Source of the DNA: Salicibibacter cibarius
GTDB taxonomy: Bacteria; Bacillota; Bacilli; Bacillales; Marinococcaceae
Assembly (NCBI RefSeq): GCF_016495725.1
Contig: NZ_CP054705.1
Location: 1,426,001 to 1,490,000 of the forward strand
DNA: 64,000 nucleotides
Direction: 5' to 3'
The notes below the pieces were generated by a model that was not told the origin of the DNA, ran no database searches, and saw only the letters and a list, made by a program, of their open reading frames with translations. Positions within the stretch are counted from its first letter, which is position 1, and each line of letters begins with the position of its first letter. This document shows positions 16,932 through 25,691 of the stretch, piece after piece. Position numbers and translations under genes: made by a program.

Positions 16932-17798
16932 TCAATCTTTAACTATGAAACGTATCCAATAAACCAAAGATAAGACAGCAGTGAGCAACCATATAAGCAA
17001 ACTGATGCTGGCCAGTATCGAAAATAAGTGAAGTTCTAATATAGAATGACCCAGACCAGTCTGTACAGCTATAAACAAAATGGAAGCCAGCCAAGCGATG
17101 CTGCCTGCATGTAGGAGCAGTCGCTTTCTGCCTTGCTGTTGATTCGAATGCTCCAGCAGCCAGGCCGGCAACAATAGCGTTTGCAAGGCGTGGTAGCCGA
17201 TTCCATGTAGTACAATAAAATTTCCTTCAGCACCGACGAAACGGTCTTGCAAGATAATCATAATGATTCCTCCCAGATTGGCTATAAATACCGAGAGCAA
17301 AGCATAGCGAATGCCCATGATCAGTACAGGGCGCGCTAAAGGAGCTTTCATCTTCAGGAATTGAACGGCAAGTATGATACCCAAGACGACGAGCATAAGA
17401 GATACTGCACCAAATAAAGCGCCGGCAATGGTATCTACCAGACCGCCAACTTCAGAGAACCGAGGGTTCAGACCTCGAAAATTCTGAATGGTTTCGATCA
17501 TATAGCCATATAAAATAGCAATAATAAACAGCCAGCGAATGACCTTCCTTTTTCGCTCTGAAAAGAATGCAAATGGTAAGATAGCAGCTATGGATAACAG
17601 AAAAATACCGATTGCTGCTGTAAACGAAAAAACGTTTTTCATATTACCCTCTGGCAGGATCACTTCTCCCTGAAAAAATAGATAGACAGCAGAAAATGCA
17701 GCAATTAAAAAGCCAAGCAGTCCAGTAATAACGAGCCCTTTTTCACGATGGAATATCGATATAGCCAATGTTATCAATTCTTTAAATATAATTTGCAA
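16932..17798 (-). CDS. Polytopic membrane protein of unknown function
   Basis: A 288-residue protein with about eight membrane helices and very short loops. The loops include a GLNPRFSEVGGLVD motif near residue 108 and HGIGYHALQTLLLPAWLLEH near 200. I do not recognise the family. The start is a TTG; GGAGGG ten bases upstream supports it. A His-containing helix could bind haem or a quinone, but that is speculation. It lies downstream of the LytTR/DUF3021 pair on the same strand, separated by about 100 bases, so it could be part of or controlled by that system. Confidence 0.65.
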   Translation of the reverse strand: MQIIFKELITLAISIFHREKGLVITGLLGFLIAAFSAVYLFFQGEVILPEGNMKNVFSFTAAIGIFLLSIAAILPFAFFSERKRKVIRWLFIIAILYGYMIETIQNFRGLNPRFSEVGGLVDTIAGALFGAVSLMLVVLGIILAVQFLKMKAPLARPVLIMGIRYALLSVFIANLGGIIMIILQDRFVGAEGNFIVLHGIGYHALQTLLLPAWLLEHSNQQQGRKRLLLHAGSIAWLASILFIAVQTGLGHSILELHLFSILASISLLIWLLTAVLSLVYWIRFIVKD

Positions 17799-17902
17799 GA
17801 TTAGGAACCCTCCTTATTCATTTACATATAAATCGAGACCTACAGATGGCGTAACGAATCGTTCTGCGGTTTCAGCCAAGTGATGTGAATGGACATATTC
17901 TT

Positions 17903-18352
17903 TCATTTTTGGAGTTTTTCATTAATGCCGCTCACCACCTGCTGATATTTTCGACGAGTGATATTCCAAATGATGATATAAACAATGATGAATACAATGA
18001 TATATATCGTAAGTCCAAGTATTTTAAGCGGAAACCATCCAGCAAGTACAGCGAGTATAAACATAAAGATCATCATGGTGATGAAATGTAATATTGTCGC
18101 TGCAACCAAGCTTAAGTCTGTATGCGTGAATATCATCTTCCCAAATTGGAAAAGCAGGCCTATCAGCCCCCATATAATGACGGCAATCAAGGTTACTTGA
18201 TAACTAGTCAGGTGTTCATAATATATTTCTCCCATGAAAGAACCAGGATACATGGGATAATACCCTCCCTGTCCAAGAAACCCTGAGAATATAAGTGACA
18301 TAACAACCCCAATAAAAGCTCCTGTCTTAAGACCTTCTATAAAACGTTTCAT
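17903..18352 (-). CDS. DUF3021 family membrane protein
   Basis: A 149-residue protein with four membrane helices (starting FIEGLKTGAFIGVVMSLIFS) and a short basic tail (RRKYQQVVSGINEKLQK). This layout matches DUF3021 proteins, which are encoded next to LytTR regulators in Firmicutes and are thought to hold the regulator in check at the membrane. Its start overlaps the stop of the LytTR gene by four bases, so the pair is translationally coupled. Confidence 0.85.
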   Translation of the reverse strand: MKRFIEGLKTGAFIGVVMSLIFSGFLGQGGYYPMYPGSFMGEIYYEHLTSYQVTLIAVIIWGLIGLLFQFGKMIFTHTDLSLVAATILHFITMMIFMFILAVLAGWFPLKILGLTIYIIVFIIVYIIIWNITRRKYQQVVSGINEKLQK

Positions 18353-18789
18353 AGGTTTAACCGCTCCTTTATATCTTTCAAGTATCGTCTTGATGAATAG
18401 GTGAATACCCCATTTTTTATAAAAATTTGCACATGTCCAGTATTTGTAAATGAAAGATGGTCAACGTAATCCAAGTTGACGATTTCAGATTTAGAGATTT
18501 TAATGAAAGATTTTGTGATTATCTTTTCTATCTGATATAGTCTTTGGTCAACAATATATTTCCCTTCTTTCGTTTCCATCGTCAATATTTTGTCTTCGAT
18601 ATAAAATCTATACACTTTATCGAGATTTATTAGATGAATGTCTTTGTCTCTTCGTCCGTTAATCTGCTTTGGTTTTGTCGTCTGTTCAATAAACTCAATA
18701 ATACTTTTTAATTTGTCGTCGATTTCACTCGCTTGAATCGTGATGGATGATTCTTGAATATTTGAATCAATATCAATATGCAGTCTCAT
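18349..18789 (-). CDS. LytTR-domain transcriptional regulator
   Basis: A 146-residue regulator with a C-terminal LytTR DNA-binding domain (about residues 50-146). The domain shows DKVYRFYIEDKILTMETKEG, the central FIKISKSEIVNLDYVDHL and the terminal FTYSSRRYLKDIKERL. There is no receiver domain, so it belongs to the stand-alone LytTR type paired with DUF3021 membrane proteins. I chose ATG 18789 because GGAGGTGAT is then well placed; the longer ORF starts inside that site. Targets may include the adjacent membrane protein gene at 16932 or the operon itself. Confidence 0.88.
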   Translation of the reverse strand: MRLHIDIDSNIQESSITIQASEIDDKLKSIIEFIEQTTKPKQINGRRDKDIHLINLDKVYRFYIEDKILTMETKEGKYIVDQRLYQIEKIITKSFIKISKSEIVNLDYVDHLSFTNTGHVQIFIKNGVFTYSSRRYLKDIKERLNL

Positions 18790-18802
18790 GAGCATCACCT
18801 CC

Positions 18803-19323
18803 TACTTCTGTATTAAAGCACGTTTTCAAAATTATAGGAAGGCAGTTTTGTTATGTGGTTCTTTATTTACGCTAAACGGTCAAACTTTCGAATTCAGCTG
18901 CAACATTCTATGTGTGTAAGCGTAAAATAATCCCCACCTAAGTGGTGAGGTGCTGGCTGGATCTTTAAAGTTGCGTAGTGGCACAGAATACTGCTTTTAC
19001 AGTATACATATTACCTAGAGGGAGAGCGCATGCTCGAGTATATGATTATTTAACAGATCTACCTTCGTTTGAAACATGGCTTACTTAAATCTACCATCAG
19101 CCTATACTTCTAATAGATCCCGTGCAGGTTCGACAAGCTTTTAGTTGCACTTATGCAGGTAAGAAAATTAATTTTTACATTATTAGCGCAAAAAAGACGT
19201 TCGCTTTTTCAGCGGGGTTTTACGCTGCGCTTTCCCTCAGGAGTTTCAGTGTTTTTCCTTCGTTAGTTAGTCTATATCATAAGTTCTTTCCAAAACTCCT
19301 ATTCAAATATGTACTGATTCTTT
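18803..19323. other. Intergenic region with dispersed repeat E1, copy a
   Basis: No supported gene. It holds a CCCCACC/GGTGAGG hairpin near 18931-18951. At about 19184-19272 there is a plus-oriented partial copy of repeat E1 (GCGGGGTTTTACGCTGCGCT, then GTGTTTTTCCTTCG) whose better copies are at 43971 and 56734. A short plus-strand ORF at 19122-19325 is only the translation of this repeat. Confidence 0.6.
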
Positions 19324-19635
19324 GAGGACTGGGCGGGGTCGAAAATCGCAAAAAGAGTCCTCAGCAGCCCGATCTGAGGACTGATCGGGATCAAAAAAAG
19401 GAATATGAGTCCTCAGTAGCCTGATCTGAGGACTGATCGGGGTCAAAAAAAGGAATATGAGTCCTCAACAGCCCGATCTGAGGACTGACCGGGATCAAAA
19501 AAAGGAATATGAGTCCTCAGCAGCCTGATCTGAGGACTGATCGGGATCAAAAAAAGGAATATGAGTCCTCAGTTGCCCGATCCGAGGACTGATCGGGGTC
19601 AAAATTTGCATTTTAAGTCCTCAGTTGCCGTGGCT
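19324..19635. repeat. 52-bp tandem array A (six units)
   Basis: Six head-to-tail units start at 19324, 19376, 19428, 19480, 19532 and 19584. Each opens GAGGACTGATCGGG(A/G)TC, has an A-rich middle (AAAAAAAGGAATATG in units 2-5), and closes AGTCCTCAG-CAGCC-GATC. CTGAGGACT pairs with AGTCCTCAG inside every unit (25-base loop), and CCCGATC pairs with GATCGGG across unit borders. The outer units are the most diverged, as in satellites. It lies between divergent genes, inside a dispersed repeat (E1 on the left, the ATAGATTTT-TGAAGAGCC motif at 19719 on the right). Confidence 0.95.
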
Positions 19636-19952
19636 GATCATCGTTTGGCTGGATTTTTGTGCAGGAAAGCATTTTTGAAACGTTGTACTAGCTTGTGTTA
19701 GTACCTTAACTATTCACTTATCAATGATAGATTTTAGTGAAGAGCCTGTTTTTTTCTCAAAATAAATGGCTTGATGTTGAAGAAGGTTTCTATAGCGAGT
19801 ATCTGTTTCTTCATTCAAAAGCTTTAATTTAATTGGAGAGGTCCACATTCATTGTGTGCCAATACCAAGAACGAGTATAATAAAGTGTATTCTAATAATA
19901 ACGCTGACCCATGTTGAGAGCCTGACGCGGTTGGTGCGGAGGTGATGGCGCC

Positions 19953-20750
19953 ATGATTGCTATCATTCTTTTTTTCCTCATCGGTGTACTTATCGGCATT
20001 ACATCCAGTTTATTCGGTTTCGGCGGAGGGCTTATCGTCGTGCCGATTCTTTATGCTTTTCTGCCTGAGACGATTCCGGCGGATTATGTGATGCATACGG
20101 CGATTGGGACGTCGCTCGCCGTAATGATCATTAATTCTCTCAATTCAACGCTTAATCATGCGAAAAAAGGGAATGTGCAATGGTCTATTTTTAAGTTTTT
20201 CTTCCTTTACATTGCTCTCGGTTCATTGCTGGGCGGTTTCCTCGCTTATTTTTTCACGAGTGATATTCTTCGTTTTGCATTTATCGCATTTTTAATATAT
20301 GTCATTCTCTCAAGTGTCATTAAAAAAACATTTATCGGACAGGCAGCGGATGATTTTCAATTCCCGAGCCATCCAAAGGCAGTTACGACGGGGGTTGGCA
20401 TTGGGACGGTTTCCACGCTTTTGGGCATCGGTGGCAGTGTAATGACGATTCCTTATCTTAGAAACCGGGGCCTCAGCATGCTTCATTCCGTCGCGCTTGC
20501 AACCCCTCTTGGCCTACCGATTGCTATCGTAGGCACATTTATGTATTTGGGGTTGGGGTTGCAGGTCGCGGATATGCCAGTTTCCACCATTGGTTTTATT
20601 TACTTACCGGCGGTTGTCGGATTTGTGCTCGGTGGATTTATCGGGGTCCCTCTCGGCAGAAGAATCGCGCAGAAGTTGCCTGATCCTCTGTTTTCTAAAG
20701 TGTATCTCGTTTTGCTTGTGATTGTTGTCATTATGATGATCATCGGATGA
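19953..20750 (+). CDS. TSUP (TauE/SafE) family anion exporter
   Basis: A 265-residue membrane protein with about eight helices. It contains the two repeated motifs of the TSUP family: GFGGGLIVVPIL near residue 23 and LLGIGGSVMTIPYLRNRG near 160. These proteins export sulfite, sulfonates or related organic anions. GGAGGTGAT precedes the ATG. It stands alone between the repeat array and hemAT. A second TSUP paralogue is at 60270. The substrate cannot be told from sequence. Confidence 0.9.
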   Translation: MIAIILFFLIGVLIGITSSLFGFGGGLIVVPILYAFLPETIPADYVMHTAIGTSLAVMIINSLNSTLNHAKKGNVQWSIFKFFFLYIALGSLLGGFLAYFFTSDILRFAFIAFLIYVILSSVIKKTFIGQAADDFQFPSHPKAVTTGVGIGTVSTLLGIGGSVMTIPYLRNRGLSMLHSVALATPLGLPIAIVGTFMYLGLGLQVADMPVSTIGFIYLPAVVGFVLGGFIGVPLGRRIAQKLPDPLFSKVYLVLLVIVVIMMIIG

Positions 20751-20882
20751 AGATGAACGCTTAATATTTTACAATCCCATCCGATATATAGAATAGATCA
20801 ATTTATCCCCGCTGGTAATTATATCAGTGGGATTTTTGCGCGACGACAATGACTTGAAATTTGATGCCAAGGAGACATGATC

Positions 20883-22187
20883 GTGTTATTCAAGCAAAAG
20901 AACAAGGAACATATGAAATTGGATATAAGAAACAGCCAAGCCAACATTAATGTTAATAAAGGAAGTGATTTTGAAAAGCAATTTAAAATGATCGGGCTCA
21001 CCTATGATGATTTAAAAGTGATCAATGCACTGCAACCTTTTGTCGTCGAAGAAATTGATACCATCGTCACTCGATTTTACGCCAACTTGGAACATGAACC
21101 ATCTTTGTTAGGGATTATTCGAGATAAAAGTTCCATTGAAAAGCTGAAAAAGACATTAAAAACCCACATCATTGAAATGTTTAGCGGGATCGTCGATGAT
21201 TCTTATTTGGAAAAAAGGAGAAAAATTGCACGCGTACACGTCCGTATCGGCCTGCAAACGAAATGGTATATGTGTGCATTCCAAGACTTGCTTTTATCCC
21301 TTATGGATGTGATTGAGAAGAATGTAATGCAAACAGAGGAATGCCTTCGCGCAATTAGGGCTGTATCAAAAATCCTGAACTTGGAGCAGCAATTGGTGAT
21401 CGAAACCTATGCCTCTGAAGAAGAGAAGCTAAGATGGGAAGCTGAAAAGCAACAGACCAGTGTTAGGGACCAAGTAGCAAGTGCCTCCCAAAACCTTGCC
21501 GCTATTTCCGAGGAAACCAATGCCTCTCTACAACAATTGAACGCCCAGTCTGCTGAAATAACATCCTTGGCTAAAACAGGCGCGAAGTTATCTGCGCTAA
21601 CCGAAGAGCGTGCTCAAAAAGGGAAAGAGCAGCTCAATGATCAAAATGAGAACATGACAAACATTGAGGGGACGGTAAATGGTATAACCCATGACGTTGA
21701 AGCGCTGCTCGAGCTCTCGAAGCAAATGCAGGAGATTGTGGATATTGTCACGTCAATTGCCGATCAAACGAACCTTTTGTCCTTAAATGCCACCATTGAA
21801 GCGGCAAGAGCAGGGGAGCATGGCCGGGGTTTTTCTGTTGTCGCCGAAGAGGTCCGTAAACTATCCGATCAAACAAAATCCTCTGTCTCGAACGTATCAG
21901 ACCTTATTTCCAATAGCAACAGCCAAATCAATACGCTAACGCATTCGCTTGAAAAAATTCGGGGTGCGGTTGATAAAGGAAGAAGCGGGATGGAAGAAAC
22001 GGAAGATCATTTTAAAGAAATCGTGCAAAAAATGGAAGAAACGAAAACGCAAAATAGCAATATCGAAAACGAGCTGATCTCTTTTAATAGTGCGATTGAT
22101 CAATTGGGTGAAGCATTTAGCGAGGTCGCTGTCTCGGCAGAAAGCATGGCTACAGTATCGCAAGAGATGAGTGAAGCTCGATCGTGA
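20883..22187 (+). CDS. hemAT: Haem-based aerotaxis transducer HemAT
   Basis: A soluble chemotaxis receptor that senses oxygen through a globin domain. The globin sensor spans about residues 30-180 with the proximal His119 in [12 protein letters not shown] and Tyr66 in FYANLEH. The signalling domain has the conserved hairpin ([20 protein letters not shown], then [13 protein letters not shown]) around residues 290-330. There are no membrane helices. I chose GTG 20883 (reads MLFKQKN): AAGGAG ends eight bases upstream, whereas the ATG at 20877 is two bases from it, and B. subtilis HemAT also begins MLFKK. A terminator shared with the convergent gene follows. Confidence 0.95.
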   Translation: MLFKQKNKEHMKLDIRNSQANINVNKGSDFEKQFKMIGLTYDDLKVINALQPFVVEEIDTIVTRFYANLEHEPSLLGIIRDKSSIEKLKKTLKTHIIEMFSGIVDDSYLEKRRKIARVHVRIGLQTKWYMCAFQDLLLSLMDVIEKNVMQTEECLRAIRAVSKILNLEQQLVIETYASEEEKLRWEAEKQQTSVRDQVASASQNLAAISEETNASLQQLNAQSAEITSLAKTGAKLSALTEERAQKGKEQLNDQNENMTNIEGTVNGITHDVEALLELSKQMQEIVDIVTSIADQTNLLSLNATIEAARAGEHGRGFSVVAEEVRKLSDQTKSSVSNVSDLISNSNSQINTLTHSLEKIRGAVDKGRSGMEETEDHFKEIVQKMEETKTQNSNIENELISFNSAIDQLGEAFSEVAVSAESMATVSQEMSEARS

Positions 22188-22205
22188 TGATGCACCGTAA
22201 AATGA

Positions 22206-22234
22206 AAACCCGGCGTAAATACTTCGCCGGGTTT
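22206..22234. terminator. Bidirectional terminator
   Basis: AAACCCGGCG (22206-22215) pairs perfectly with CGCCGGGTTT (22225-22234). It sits between the convergent hemAT and oxidoreductase genes and serves both strands. Confidence 0.85.
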
Positions 22235-23168
22235 AAGATTCTTCTTTAATAGCAATGACGAGTTTCCCTTTTGTATGGCCGCTTTCGATTTGTTCGTGCG
22301 CCTCTTGTAATCCTTTTTCTGTGAAAGGGTAGATTTTGGTGATCATGGGTTGGATAGCATTGGCTTCCATGAGCTCCCGAATTTCTTTCATTAACCGTCC
22401 GGATGGAGAGATAGACGTGAACGCTGCTGTAATTCCCGCGTTCTCGGCGGCTTGTTGGTCAGGCTGCCGCGCGATGGACACGAGGCAGCCACCCCCTTTT
22501 ATAACATTGAAAAAGGACCGTTGCTGATCCCCGCCAACGCAATCAAGGACGGCATCAACCGGTTCGATACGTTTTAGAATGGATTTTTTCTTGTAATTCA
22601 ACACATGATCAGCACCGAGTTTTTTCATGAGTGATTGGCTATCAGAGCCCCCAATGGCGGTAACAGTTGCGCCTAATTGTTTCGCCGATTGAATGGCAAA
22701 CGTACCGACACCACCCCCGCCGCCTATGATAAGAACGTGATCGCCTTTTTTGACTCGTATTCGTTCTTTTAGGTTCTGCCAGGCCGTAAGCGCGGCCAAA
22801 GGGGTGGCGGCAGCTTCTTGAAAACTTGCCTGCAATGGAAGACGAGTAAGCAACGATTCTTCAATCGCAACTCTCTCCGCGTATGTTGCCCCCGGTATCT
22901 GTTTAGGTGTGGCAAAAACACGATCACCGATCGAAAATTGTGTAACCTCCGACCCTTTGCCAATCACGATCCCTGCGATATCGTTTCCGGGGATAACGGG
23001 AAAGTCCAGGCTTTGTTTCTTTCCTTCCCTGATTTTAAAATCAATCGGATTTACGGATGTCGCGTACATGTCAATGAGCACATCGCGTTTCCCCAGTTCA
23101 GGTTCGGCAATCTCGAGCAGTTGCAATTGCTCCCGACCGCCGAATTGCTCAATCCCAACCGCCTTCAC
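22233..23168 (-). CDS. Zinc-independent quinone/NADPH oxidoreductase (MDR superfamily)
   Basis: A 311-residue medium-chain dehydrogenase. The GroES-like half (to about residue 120) contains NPIDFKIREGK and PVIPGNDIAGIV, and lacks the structural and catalytic zinc Cys sets. The Rossmann half has IIGGGGGVGTFAIQSAK, the AxxGxxG pattern for NADPH. Relatives reduce quinones or unsaturated ketones. The GTG at 23168 is better spaced from AAGGAG than the GTG at 23177. The gene converges on hemAT with a shared terminator and appears monocistronic. Confidence 0.88.
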   Translation of the reverse strand: MKAVGIEQFGGREQLQLLEIAEPELGKRDVLIDMYATSVNPIDFKIREGKKQSLDFPVIPGNDIAGIVIGKGSEVTQFSIGDRVFATPKQIPGATYAERVAIEESLLTRLPLQASFQEAAATPLAALTAWQNLKERIRVKKGDHVLIIGGGGGVGTFAIQSAKQLGATVTAIGGSDSQSLMKKLGADHVLNYKKKSILKRIEPVDAVLDCVGGDQQRSFFNVIKGGGCLVSIARQPDQQAAENAGITAAFTSISPSGRLMKEIRELMEANAIQPMITKIYPFTEKGLQEAHEQIESGHTKGKLVIAIKEES

Positions 23169-23286
23169 GAGAATCACTCCTTTGTTATTATTTTACCCAT
23201 TTTCCCGGGTGTAGAATCTCGAAAAATGAGGGATTTCTCCATAGATCTTTATAATAGCCTCATTGTAAAAGAAGGAGATGGTGTAG

Positions 23287-23645
23287 TTGTCATCCAAAGA
23301 AGAAGTTATTGAGATAAAATCGGCTATGCAACAAATTGAGCAAGGAAAAGGAGTCCCTCATAAAGAGGTAAAGGAGAAGTTTAATAATAAGACGCCATCA
23401 CAGACTTGGAAATGATTTCTGAATACATCTCTATGGACTCCGAAAAGTATGCCTCCATGTTAATCAACCGCCTCAAATCTACAGTGGAATCTGTGAATCA
23501 GGAAGGGTTGTACCCGAGTTTGAAAACGAAAACGTTGGGAAAAACTATACAAAAATTATCGCATCATTTATAAGAGATATGAATATGATCGGGTAGATAT
23601 TTTAAGGATCTTTCATCAAGCTCAAAATGAACATAACCTTAGATA
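23287..23645 (+). pseudogene. Fossil type II toxin-antitoxin pair (RelE/ParE-type toxin)
   Basis: TTG 23287 with AAGGAG at 23272 opens a 42-residue antitoxin-like frame (KSAMQQIEQGKGVPHKEV, ending TPSQTWK). The toxin follows without its N-terminus: DLEMISEYISMDSEKYASML (about 23405-23465), then VVPEFENENVGKNY in a second frame, then YEYDRVDILRIFHQAQNEH in a third. These are consecutive blocks of the RelE/ParE fold, so there are two frameshifts and a deletion across the antitoxin-toxin junction. A terminator (23721) follows. Confidence 0.75.
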
Positions 23646-23720
23646 AATATCAGAAAAATCAGCATAAATGCAAGTGCCCTGTTCGGTCGTTAGGAAATCA
23701 ATCTGGAATACTAAAAAAAT

Positions 23721-23760
23721 GAGTGTGGTCTTTGAATAAAGATCAGCACTCTTTTTCTTT
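23721..23760 (+). terminator. Terminator downstream of the toxin-antitoxin fossil
   Basis: GAGTGTGGTCTTT pairs with AAAGATCAGCACTC, followed by TTTTTCTTTT. The rest of 23646-23915 holds no gene. Confidence 0.75.
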
Positions 23761-23915
23761 TAAGCAGAGAAATACTAACAAATGCCGGGTTGGTTACACT
23801 ATCTAACATTAGAAATTCCCGGAACAAAATAATAAAAGGATCATTGCCTTCCGGCAGTAATATTTGTTAGTCTAGTTGGGTTGTTCATGTTTTTTACATT
23901 TTAGGGGGTTATGTT

Positions 23916-25424
23916 TTGGTAAGAAAAACAGACTGGCCGGTATTTATGATTAGCGGTGGATTCTTGTTGCTTTTTGTGATCGCTTCGTTGATCCACGTTG
24001 ACTTTGTCGCTGACTTGGTTGATCTGTCATTTGGGTGGGCGACTTCATATTTCGGGGCTTTTTGGCAAGTGTTCATGGTTCTTGTGTTTGCAATTGCGAT
24101 CGTATTGATGGTGTCGCGATATGGGAATATTCGTTTAGGTACCCGTGATCGGCCTGACATAAATAATTTTAAGTGGATTGCGATGATTATTACGACATTA
24201 ATGGCGGGCGGGGGCGTATTTTGGGCCGCTGCCGAACCGGTCTCTCATTTTCTTGAGACCCCGCCGATGTATGGAGATGTGCCATCCGGAGAGGCAGCAA
24301 CAATCGCTCCGGCGTTAGCGCAATCGTTTTTGGATTGGGGATTTCTGGCTTGGGCTGTAAACGGAACCCTAACGGCTGTTGTCATTATGTATGGGCAATC
24401 AAAAGGACTGCCTATGAAGCCAAGAATCCTACTTTACCCTATTTTCGGGGAAAAAATTATGGAAAAAAATGTATTTGGGACGTTGGTCGATGCTTGTTCC
24501 ATCCTCGCCGTGGCCGCCGGAACGATTGGGCCCATTGGTTTTCTTGGTTTACAGGCTGCTTACATGATGGACGATTTGTTCGGTATACCTAATACATTGA
24601 TTACGCAATTGGCCGTGGTTTTAGGCCTTGTGTTAATTGCGGCAATTTCTGCAATGACTGGCATTCATAAAGGAATCCAATTTCTTAGCCGTTTTAATGT
24701 TATTTTTGCCATCGTATTAAGTGTGATTATCTTGTTGGTTGGTCCCGGCCGTTTTATCATTGACCAATTTATTGGTTCGTTTGGCATTTACGTCCAAGAC
24801 TTTTTGCAACTTGCGTTTTACAGAGGGGATGAAGGCTGGCTATCGCAATGGACGTTATTCTTTTGGGGATGGTTTATAGGCTATGCGCCGATGATGGCAA
24901 TGTTCATTAGCCGTGTTTCTCATGGCAGGACGCTTCGCGAATTGTTTATAGCTGTCCTCGTTATTGCACCGTTAGTCATGAATTTTTGGTTCACGGTGGT
25001 TGGCGGAACCGGTATTTTCAATGAACTTCAAAACCCTGGATCCGTCGGTGGACCTCTTGAAGAAGGTGGACAAGCGGCAGCCATTAACGCGATCGTTACC
25101 CAGCTGCCGTTTGGATTTTGGATTGCAATAGGCTTTCTGCTTGTAACGGTTGTTTTTGTAGCAACCACAGCGGATACGTTATCTTACACGATATCGATCT
25201 CCATTTCGGGAACAGATAACCCGCCAAAAGCGATGCGTGTGTTTTGGGCGATCACCATGGGTGCTGTAGGTTCGATTTTAATCGTACTCGGAGAAGGAAG
25301 CGTTGATGCCTTACAATCCTTCATTGTGGTGACCGCGGTACCCGTATCTCTCATATTGCTGCCAACGTTATGGCTGGCACCGAGAGTGGCGAAGAAAATG
25401 GCGAAAGATCAAGGGATAAAATAA
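23916..25424 (+). CDS. BCCT-family transporter
   Basis: A 502-residue transporter with about 12 membrane helices, of the betaine/carnitine/choline family. Family landmarks include DFVADLVDLSFGWATSYFGAFW near the N-terminus, GGGVFWAAAEPVSHF near residue 90, and WTLFFWGWFIGYAPMMAMFI in the TM8 signature. That signature differs from the usual WxxFYWAWW, so the substrate may not be glycine betaine. The start is TTG, seven bases after AGGGGG. A strong terminator follows at 25436. In a halophile with ectoine hydroxylase, osmolyte uptake is the likely role. Confidence 0.88.
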   Translation: MVRKTDWPVFMISGGFLLLFVIASLIHVDFVADLVDLSFGWATSYFGAFWQVFMVLVFAIAIVLMVSRYGNIRLGTRDRPDINNFKWIAMIITTLMAGGGVFWAAAEPVSHFLETPPMYGDVPSGEAATIAPALAQSFLDWGFLAWAVNGTLTAVVIMYGQSKGLPMKPRILLYPIFGEKIMEKNVFGTLVDACSILAVAAGTIGPIGFLGLQAAYMMDDLFGIPNTLITQLAVVLGLVLIAAISAMTGIHKGIQFLSRFNVIFAIVLSVIILLVGPGRFIIDQFIGSFGIYVQDFLQLAFYRGDEGWLSQWTLFFWGWFIGYAPMMAMFISRVSHGRTLRELFIAVLVIAPLVMNFWFTVVGGTGIFNELQNPGSVGGPLEEGGQAAAINAIVTQLPFGFWIAIGFLLVTVVFVATTADTLSYTISISISGTDNPPKAMRVFWAITMGAVGSILIVLGEGSVDALQSFIVVTAVPVSLILLPTLWLAPRVAKKMAKDQGIK

Positions 25425-25435
25425 AGATATGGAGC

Positions 25436-25481
25436 AAAAAAGCCCGCTCATCAGGTTAGTAAACCTGGTGGGGGGCTTTTT
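25436..25481 (+). terminator. Strong terminator after the BCCT gene
   Basis: AAAAAGCCC pairs with GGGCTTTTT, and an inner CAGGTT pairs with AACCTG. The T-run is part of the 3' arm. An ORF starting at 25429 runs through it and is not real. Confidence 0.85.
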
Positions 25482-25566
25482 GAAAACAGAACTGATGAGT
25501 TATATTGGATTGATAGGCAATACCGTGCATATATACGAATCCTCGGGGACGATCAATACAATAAGG

Positions 25567-25671
25567 TTTCCCGCGGGTATTTCGTTATTTCCCGTTGGTA
25601 ATTTGACATTTCCCGTGGGTATTTCATTATTTCCTGTGGGTAATTTGATATTTCCCGCGGGTAAATAAATA
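25567..25671. repeat. 21-bp tandem array (five units)
   Basis: Five units of exactly 21 bp start at 25567, 25588, 25609, 25630 and 25651. Each opens TTTCC(C/T)G and continues (C/T)GGGTA or TTGGTA; units 1 and 5 contain the palindrome CCCGCGGG. Odd and even units have alternating tails (TTTC(G/A)TTA and ATTTGA(C/T)A), giving a 42-bp super-period. Because 21 is a multiple of three, both strands stay open and encode a false heptapeptide repeat. The array ends just before the cyclo-ligase-like gene, so it may hold protein-binding sites. Confidence 0.9.
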
Positions 25672-25691
25672 TGAACAAGGAGTTGGTCAAC

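Noticed and set aside
19122-19325. Small plus-strand ORF
   Set aside because: It lies within dispersed repeat E1 and has no ribosome binding site.
19324-19635. CRISPR array
   Set aside because: Units are continuous tandem repeats with no unique spacers, and no cas genes are present. The same holds for the other 52-bp arrays.
25429-25668. Protein with heptapeptide repeats (FPVGNLx/FPVGISL)
   Set aside because: The frame starts inside a strong terminator and is open only because the 21-bp DNA repeat has no stop; the reverse strand is open too.
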